Assembly (NCBI GenBank): GCA_025362535.1
Contig: JANYGE010000330.1
Location: 1-12,254 of the forward strand
Direction of reading: 5' to 3'
DNA: 12,254 nt
From: Hyphomicrobiales bacterium
GTDB taxonomy: Bacteria; Pseudomonadota; Alphaproteobacteria; Rhizobiales; Aestuariivirgaceae
Positions 8,446 to 12,254 of the stretch are shown one piece after another; position 1 is the first letter of the stretch, and each line of letters begins with the position of its first letter. The notes beneath the pieces were generated by a model that was not told where the DNA came from, searched no databases, and worked only from the letters and a program-made list of their open reading frames with translations. The position numbers and the translations under genes were made by a program.

Positions 8446-9597
8446 TTATGCCGCCTTGAAGCGCGCCATAATTTCGGCCCGTACCGGGCTTGTCAGGGTT
8501 GCTGCGGCACCAAATTCCAATGGAGACAGCAATTCAGCTGCCGGATAAATGATCGGATTATCAAGCAGAGTTTTTGGCAACAGCGCATTGGTGCGTGAGT
8601 CGGTTGAAGGTGCGCCATGAGCCAAGATTTCCTTGGCATTGATCTCGGGCGTCAGCAAATAGTCAACGAAGGCATAGGCTGCTTCAAGGTTTGGCGCACC
8701 TTTTGGAATGGCATAATGATCCACCCAAATTTCACCGCCCTCTTTGCCCAAAACATAATTCATTTCAGGCATATCGCGCTTCAATTGCGCTCCATCATTA
8801 GTCCAGCACATGGCCATCCACGCATCACCATTGCGCATGGAAGGTTGATAGTCTGAGTTGATGCCAAACAAATGCGGCTTTGCAGCCAGTAGAAGTTTTT
8901 CAGCATCTGCCATTTCTTTTTCATCCAGAGAATTGAATGAATAGCCAAAATATTTTAGAGCATTGCCAATCGTCGTGAGCTGATAATCATGTACCATGGC
9001 TTTGCCAGTCAACGGACCTTGGATGAGATCCCAGAACTCTTTCCAGCTCGTAGGATTTTGGTTGGCGCTCTTTGAATTCACAACATAGCCCGTTGTGCCC
9101 CAATCTTTTGGCACAGCATAAGTCTTGCCATCAATAGTGCCCGGCCCAAGGAAGCGCGCATCTTGCGTGGCTGCACTATAGTTTGGCATTTTTGAAAGAT
9201 CTAGCTCTTCAATCAAATCCAAATTCTTATAAGTTGAAATTGTATAGTTGGTTGGCACGAAGATGTCCCAACCCGTGGAGCCGGCTTGCAGCTTTGCTAA
9301 CATTTCTTCATTGGAACCAAAGATTGAAACGTTAATAACAACGCCGGTTTTCTTGGTGAAGTTATCAAAGTTTTCTTGGCTGAAATAATTCGGCCATGTG
9401 GTGAAGTTCAAAGTTCCCGAAAGCCCGGCATAGGCTTTGCGCGGTTCAAAACCTGGAACCGCGGCACTCATCACAGCGGTGGCCAAGCCAAGACCAGTGA
9501 CACCTAGAAAGTGGCGGCGGGTCACCGAGCCTTTTTGGTAACGACGCATTTCTTCAAGAAATTTTTGCGGTGTAATAACACCTTTATCTTTACTCAT
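8446..9597 (-). CDS. Periplasmic polyamine-type substrate-binding protein (PotD/PotF-like), Tat-exported
   Basis: A 383-residue extracellular solute-binding protein that would capture spermidine, putrescine or a related cation for the importer. A twin-arginine signal is visible: TRRHFLG (26-32), a hydrophobic stretch (33-48), and a likely cleavage site after AYA57. The mature part aligns by eye with PotD: TTWPNYFSQENFDNFTKKTG (66-85), FGSNEEMLAKLQAG (93-106), DIFVPTNY (111-118), GDAWMAMCW (257-265) and GGEIWVDHYAIPKG (287-300). Trp68, Trp291 and Asp293 sit where PotD has the polyamine-contacting Trp34, Trp255 and Asp257. The start at 9597 is supported by AAGGGAG 6 nt upstream; this gives an unusually long 26-residue N-region before the arginine pair. 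The retained contact residues argue for a polyamine ligand, but this is an inference from family knowledge. Confidence 0.93.
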   Translation of the reverse strand: MSKDKGVITPQKFLEEMRRYQKGSVTRRHFLGVTGLGLATAVMSAAVPGFEPRKAYAGLSGTLNFTTWPNYFSQENFDNFTKKTGVVINVSIFGSNEEMLAKLQAGSTGWDIFVPTNYTISTYKNLDLIEELDLSKMPNYSAATQDARFLGPGTIDGKTYAVPKDWGTTGYVVNSKSANQNPTSWKEFWDLIQGPLTGKAMVHDYQLTTIGNALKYFGYSFNSLDEKEMADAEKLLLAAKPHLFGINSDYQPSMRNGDAWMAMCWTNDGAQLKRDMPEMNYVLGKEGGEIWVDHYAIPKGAPNLEAAYAFVDYLLTPEINAKEILAHGAPSTDSRTNALLPKTLLDNPIIYPAAELLSPLEFGAAATLTSPVRAEIMARFKAA

Positions 9598-9616
9598 GTT
9601 AGTCTCCCTTCTGGTT

Positions 9617-10636
9617 TTAGTTTTCAGTTAAGATCAGAGCTGCTTCTTTGCGCCAGCCCACATAGGCTGTATCGCCGATATTATAGGTGCCGCTTACCCG
9701 CTCTGAGATGCGCGGCGAAAGCACCGTGAACTCACCCAGATTTTCATGCGCCACACGATATTGCGTATGTTCACCAAGAAAAATGCGGTTGAGAATTTTG
9801 ACAGATAGTTTTTGCTCAAGCCCAGCTGGCAATGCTTTGGCGGTGGCTGAAATTTCGATATATTCTGGCCGCACGCTGATCACTGTTTCAGATTTAGGCC
9901 CTGCAAAGAAATTTGATTTTCCAACAAAGCCCGCAACATATTTGCTGTTCGGCGTATCATAGAGCTCGCGTGGAGAACCCGTCTGCACAATGCGCCCCTC
10001 ACGCATCACACACACCCGGTCCGACATTGAGAGGGCTTCCTCCTGATCATGTGTGACCAACAAAAATGTAATGCCCACGTCGCGCTGCAAATTTTGCAAT
10101 TCAATTTGCATTTCATTGCGCAGCTTGCGGTCAAGTGCTGCCAGAGGTTCGTCCAAAAGCAGAACCGAAGGCCGATTGATCAGTGCCCGCGCCAAAGCCA
10201 CGCGCTGTTGCTGCCCACCTGAAAGCTCATAGCTACGCCGATTCTCATAACCATCAAGCCGGACCATGCTGAGCGCCTCTGCCACCGCTTTGGCGAGATC
10301 AGCTTTCGATGGTTTGGGGCTGTGCTGGCGCAAACCGTAGGACACGTTATCGCCAACGGAGAGATGTGGGAACAAAGCATAGTGCTGGAACACCATATTC
10401 ACGGGTCGCCTATACGCGGGAACACCCGTCATATTTTCACCGCCAATGAAAATATCCCCCTCGGTGGGCTGCTCGAAACCAGCCATCAGACGCAAGCTTG
10501 TCGTTTTACCACAACCAGAGGGGCCTAGAATGGAGAGGAATTCGCCAAGTTTCACCGCAAGATTATTTTCAGCCACTGCAGCAACATCACCAAACCGTTT
10601 GGTAACATTTTTGAATTCAATGACAGTAGATTCCAT
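9617..10636 (-). CDS. ABC transporter ATP-binding protein, spermidine/putrescine type (PotA/PotG-like)
   Basis: A 339-residue cytoplasmic ATPase that powers the adjacent importer. All nucleotide-binding motifs are intact: Walker A GPSGCGKTT (38-46), Q-loop VFQHYALFPH (82-91, Gln84), signature LSGGQQQR (138-145), Walker B VLLLDEP (158-164), D-loop region (ALDR, 167-170) and switch His196 in VTHDQEE. The part after about 245 is a TOBE-like regulatory domain (VRPEYIEI, ILNRIFLGEHTQYRV), as in PotA and MalK-type ATPases. It is the first gene of a four-gene minus-strand operon (ATPase, binding protein, permease, permease); the binding-protein gene follows after 19 nt. The ATG at 10636 has only a weak AGCAG-like ribosome site. 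Two palindromes lie 30-62 nt upstream, consistent with regulation at this point. Confidence 0.95.
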   Translation of the reverse strand: MESTVIEFKNVTKRFGDVAAVAENNLAVKLGEFLSILGPSGCGKTTSLRLMAGFEQPTEGDIFIGGENMTGVPAYRRPVNMVFQHYALFPHLSVGDNVSYGLRQHSPKPSKADLAKAVAEALSMVRLDGYENRRSYELSGGQQQRVALARALINRPSVLLLDEPLAALDRKLRNEMQIELQNLQRDVGITFLLVTHDQEEALSMSDRVCVMREGRIVQTGSPRELYDTPNSKYVAGFVGKSNFFAGPKSETVISVRPEYIEISATAKALPAGLEQKLSVKILNRIFLGEHTQYRVAHENLGEFTVLSPRISERVSGTYNIGDTAYVGWRKEAALILTEN

Positions 10637-10666
10637 ATAGCTGCTCTGCGCCTGCCTTTAGGTGTG

Positions 10667-10678
10667 ATGAATATTCAT
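10667..10678. repeat. Perfect 12-bp palindrome upstream of the polyamine-type operon
   Basis: ATGAATATTCAT is its own reverse complement and lies 30 nt upstream of the ATPase start codon. Together with a second palindrome 4 nt further upstream it could be an operator for the importer operon. No regulator gene is adjacent, so its partner is unknown. Confidence 0.45.
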
Positions 10679-10682
10679 ATTG

Positions 10683-10697
10683 ATCATAAGCTATGAT
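10683..10697. promoter_or_regulatory. Operator-like inverted repeat (6-3-6) upstream of the polyamine-type operon
   Basis: ATCATA and TATGAT are perfect inverted half-sites separated by 3 nt, 46-62 nt before the ATPase ATG. A TTGCCA (-35-like, 5 of 6) lies next to it at 10705-10700 on the minus strand, but no good -10 hexamer at 16-18 nt spacing is present, so the promoter itself is not assigned. The repeat lies where a repressor or activator of the operon could bind. The rest of 10637-10806 shows no gene. Confidence 0.4.
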
Positions 10698-10771
10698 GTT
10701 GGCAAGCCCATCTCTCGGACCCAATGTTCGAAAGGAGAAACTGCTGGTCGGAGGGCAAATCCGTTGGCTAG

Positions 10772-10809
10772 TGACGCAAATTTACAACGCGCTGTTTATT
10801 GATGCGTCA
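10772..10809. repeat. Inverted repeat at the end of the acetyltransferase gene
   Basis: TGACGCA (10772-10778) and TGCGTCA (10803-10809) form a 7-bp perfect inverted repeat with a 24-nt loop that contains a GC-rich near-palindrome (ACAACGCGCTGT). One arm overlaps the acetyltransferase TGA stop. It could form a weak transcript-end hairpin for the dapB-gpmA unit, but no T-run follows on the minus strand, so an intrinsic terminator cannot be claimed. Confidence 0.25.
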
Positions 10810-11316
10810 AATCTCTTTATAAAATAATGCCGTATCATCCAGCTTGCCATCGCCCGAATAGGCAAAGTTTGGATAGGTGCCTACGCAGATGAAGCCAAGC
10901 TTTTGGTAAAAGCGCGAGGCTGGGCTATTTGCTACGGCATCGAAAGTGATGAGGCTTTGCTTGAGGGCTTTGGCTTTATCTTCCAAGGCCTGCATCAAAG
11001 CGGTGGCGACACCGCGCCGCCTGAAATCCCGGTGCACCAGAAGTTTAGCCACATCGCAGCGATGGGGTTGATTGGGTGCCCAAGCGCGCATGAGTAAAAC
11101 CAGCCCGGCAATTGTGCCATCAAGCTCGGCCACGATCGGGAAGGTCTTTTGCGCGGCAATGCCGGAAATCTGTCCGCGCCAAAAATCCTCGGCCACGTCA
11201 CGTGCCAAGGGTTTCATAAAGGAAACCCCTGCCCCAGAATCAACCGCATCAATCAAAATCTCAGCAAGGCGGGTAATCTGTTTTTCAAATTCCGCCGCAG
11301 TGAGAATCCGGACCAT
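10807..11316 (-). CDS. GNAT-family N-acetyltransferase
   Basis: A 169-residue cytoplasmic enzyme of the GCN5-related (GNAT) fold, which transfers an acetyl group from acetyl-CoA to an amine on an unknown acceptor. The acetyl-CoA pyrophosphate loop RRRGVA (99-104) follows the beta4 strand DVAKLLVHRDF, where the R/QxxGxA pattern is clear. The helix ATALMQALEDKAKAL follows, then SLITFDAV and the typical late motif SPASRFYQKLGFICVG (131-146). Length is normal for the family. The ATG shares its A with the gpmA stop (TGATG), so it is probably translated by coupling from gpmA and belongs to the dapB-gpmA unit. Nothing in the sequence identifies the acceptor: a small molecule, antibiotic or protein remain possible. 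Confidence 0.9.
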   Translation of the reverse strand: MVRILTAAEFEKQITRLAEILIDAVDSGAGVSFMKPLARDVAEDFWRGQISGIAAQKTFPIVAELDGTIAGLVLLMRAWAPNQPHRCDVAKLLVHRDFRRRGVATALMQALEDKAKALKQSLITFDAVANSPASRFYQKLGFICVGTYPNFAYSGDGKLDDTALFYKEI

Positions 11317-11936
11317 CAGGCGCTCAGGATTTCAATTTTTTCAGGTCGAGAGTTGGCCTTGAGCTTGTAAGTGACGGGAACACCCGTATCCAATTCACGC
11401 TTCAAAATTTGTTCAGGTGTGAGGCCCTCGATTGCCATGATCAGCGAGCGCAGCGAATTGCCATGCGCCGCCACCAGCACAGTTTTGCCCTCAAGCACAT
11501 GCGGCTGTATCATATGCATGTAATAAGGCAGAGAACGGGCCAAAGTATCTTTGAGCGATTCACCACCGGGTGGTGGCACGTCAAATGAACGACGCCAGAT
11601 CAACACTTGCTCTTCGCCAAATTTGGCGCGCGCATCATCTTTGTTAAGGCCAGTCAACTCGCCATAATCACGTTCATTCAAAGCCTGATCGCGGGTTTCG
11701 GGCAGGCCAGTTTGGCCAAGTTCAGCCAGAATAAGTTGCAACGTATGTTGGGCGCGCGTGAGGGCAGAGGTGAAGCAAATATCAAACTTCAATCCCTTGG
11801 CCTTCAAGCGCTGGCCCGCGGACTTGGCTTCTGATACGCCTTGCGGCGAAAGATCAGGGTCTTTCCAGCCAGTGAAAAGATTCTTCAAATTCCACTCACT
11901 CTGGCCATGACGGACCAGCACCAAAGTTCCACTCAT
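11316..11936 (-). CDS. gpmA: 2,3-bisphosphoglycerate-dependent phosphoglycerate mutase
   Basis: This cytoplasmic enzyme of glycolysis and gluconeogenesis interconverts 3- and 2-phosphoglycerate through a phosphohistidine. The histidine-phosphatase signature VRHGQSEWN places the phosphorylated residue at His10. Arg61 in ALTRAQHT, Glu88 in LNERDYGEL and the second histidine His158 in AAHGNSLR complete the active site; [13 protein letters not shown] (21-33) is also characteristic of dPGMs. At 206 residues it is the short form seen in alphaproteobacteria, compared with about 250 in E. coli: sequence between GEL and the PPPGGES stretch is reduced and the C-terminal tail is shorter. The start codon lies 1 nt after the dapB stop, and the stop overlaps the acetyltransferase start (TGATG). 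Location directly after dapB is common in rhizobial relatives. Confidence 0.96.
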   Translation of the reverse strand: MSGTLVLVRHGQSEWNLKNLFTGWKDPDLSPQGVSEAKSAGQRLKAKGLKFDICFTSALTRAQHTLQLILAELGQTGLPETRDQALNERDYGELTGLNKDDARAKFGEEQVLIWRRSFDVPPPGGESLKDTLARSLPYYMHMIQPHVLEGKTVLVAAHGNSLRSLIMAIEGLTPEQILKRELDTGVPVTYKLKANSRPEKIEILSA

Positions 11937-11937
11937 T

Positions 11938-12254
11938 TCAATCCAATCCTAAAACATCATTCATATTATAAAGGCCAGGTTCTTTATCTTTGCACCAGAG
12001 TGCGGCTTTCACCGCACCATAAGCAAAAATATCGCGGCTTTCAGCTTTATGTGAAAGCTCGATGCGTTCTGCTGCTCCAGCAAACATCACCGTGTGATCG
12101 CCCACCACTGAGCCACCCCGCAAAGTGGCAAAGCCAATATCACCAGCCACCCGAGCGCCCGTGTGCCCATCGCGGGAGCGCACCGAATGTTGCGTCAGAT
12201 TGATCTTACGGCCATCTGCAGCAGCCTGACCCAACAGCAAGGCAGTGCCGGAGG
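11938..12254 (-). CDS. dapB: 4-hydroxy-tetrahydrodipicolinate reductase, C-terminal part (5' end outside window)
   Basis: The last 104 residues of DapB, the NAD(P)H-dependent reductase that makes tetrahydrodipicolinate in the lysine/meso-diaminopimelate pathway, which feeds peptidoglycan synthesis. The fragment begins inside the substrate-binding motif PSGTAL (the HRHKVD part, with the catalytic residues, would lie just beyond the edge). It continues with RDGHTGAR, the strongly conserved [18 protein letters not shown], then [20 protein letters not shown] and a terminal [12 protein letters not shown], all diagnostic of DapB C-terminal domains. The frame is open across the right edge, so the TTG at 12240 is an internal codon and not a start. 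The N-terminal Rossmann domain and the operon promoter are not visible. gpmA starts 1 nt after the TGA. Confidence 0.95.
   Translation of the reverse strand, partial: SGTALLLGQAAADGRKINLTQHSVRSRDGHTGARVAGDIGFATLRGGSVVGDHTVMFAGAAERIELSHKAESRDIFAYGAVKAALWCKDKEPGLYNMNDVLGLD

Noticed and set aside
10772..10809. The 7-bp inverted repeat at the end of the acetyltransferase gene as a rho-independent terminator.
   Set aside because: The loop is 24 nt and no T-run follows on the transcribed strand; it is kept only as a low-confidence repeat.
11938..12240. A complete 100-residue gene starting from TTG at 12240.
   Set aside because: The frame continues upstream to the window edge with the DapB motif PSGTAL, so this is the 3' end of dapB and not a small gene.

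Overview
This is a 12.25 kb stretch of ordinary bacterial chromosome with every recognisable gene on the minus strand. It most resembles an alphaproteobacterium, probably of the Hyphomicrobiales (Rhizobiales) type. The pointers are the dapB-gpmA adjacency, the short 206-residue phosphoglycerate mutase, and a Tat-exported polyamine-type binding protein. Base composition looks middling, near 50% GC by eye, which is low for many members of that order. The placement is an inference from gene content only.

Reading in the direction of transcription (right to left): (1) 12254-10807 is a tightly packed trio of dapB (3' part only), gpmA and a GNAT acetyltransferase, with a 1-nt gap and then a TGATG stop/start overlap. 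(2) 10806-10637 is a 170-nt intergenic stretch with two perfect palindromes just upstream of the next operon. (3) 10636-6771 is a complete four-gene ABC importer of the spermidine/putrescine (Pot) class: ATPase, Tat-dependent binding protein and two permeases, spaced by 19, 4 and 3 nt. (4) 6632-4581, after a 138-nt gap, encodes a 683-residue EF-G paralogue. Its G3 box reads DCPGS instead of the usual DTPGH, so the catalytic histidine is missing. (5) 4580-4345 is a 236-nt intergenic stretch with a plausible sigma-70 promoter and a weak terminator-like hairpin. (6) 4344 to the left edge is an RND efflux operon: a periplasmic adaptor followed, with an ATGA overlap, by an MdtB/MdtC-like RND pump that lacks only its last few residues at the window edge.

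Functionally, region 1 joins lysine/diaminopimelate synthesis and glycolysis/gluconeogenesis in one transcription unit. Region 3 imports a polyamine-like cation. Region 6 extrudes drugs or other amphiphiles and would need an outer-membrane channel encoded elsewhere or beyond the left edge.

I saw no mobile element, CRISPR array, tRNA, rRNA or phage gene. No intergenic gap exceeds 300 nt. I did not find a clearly undescribed system. The items most worth a second look are the atypical EF-G paralogue and the palindromes in front of the Pot-type operon.
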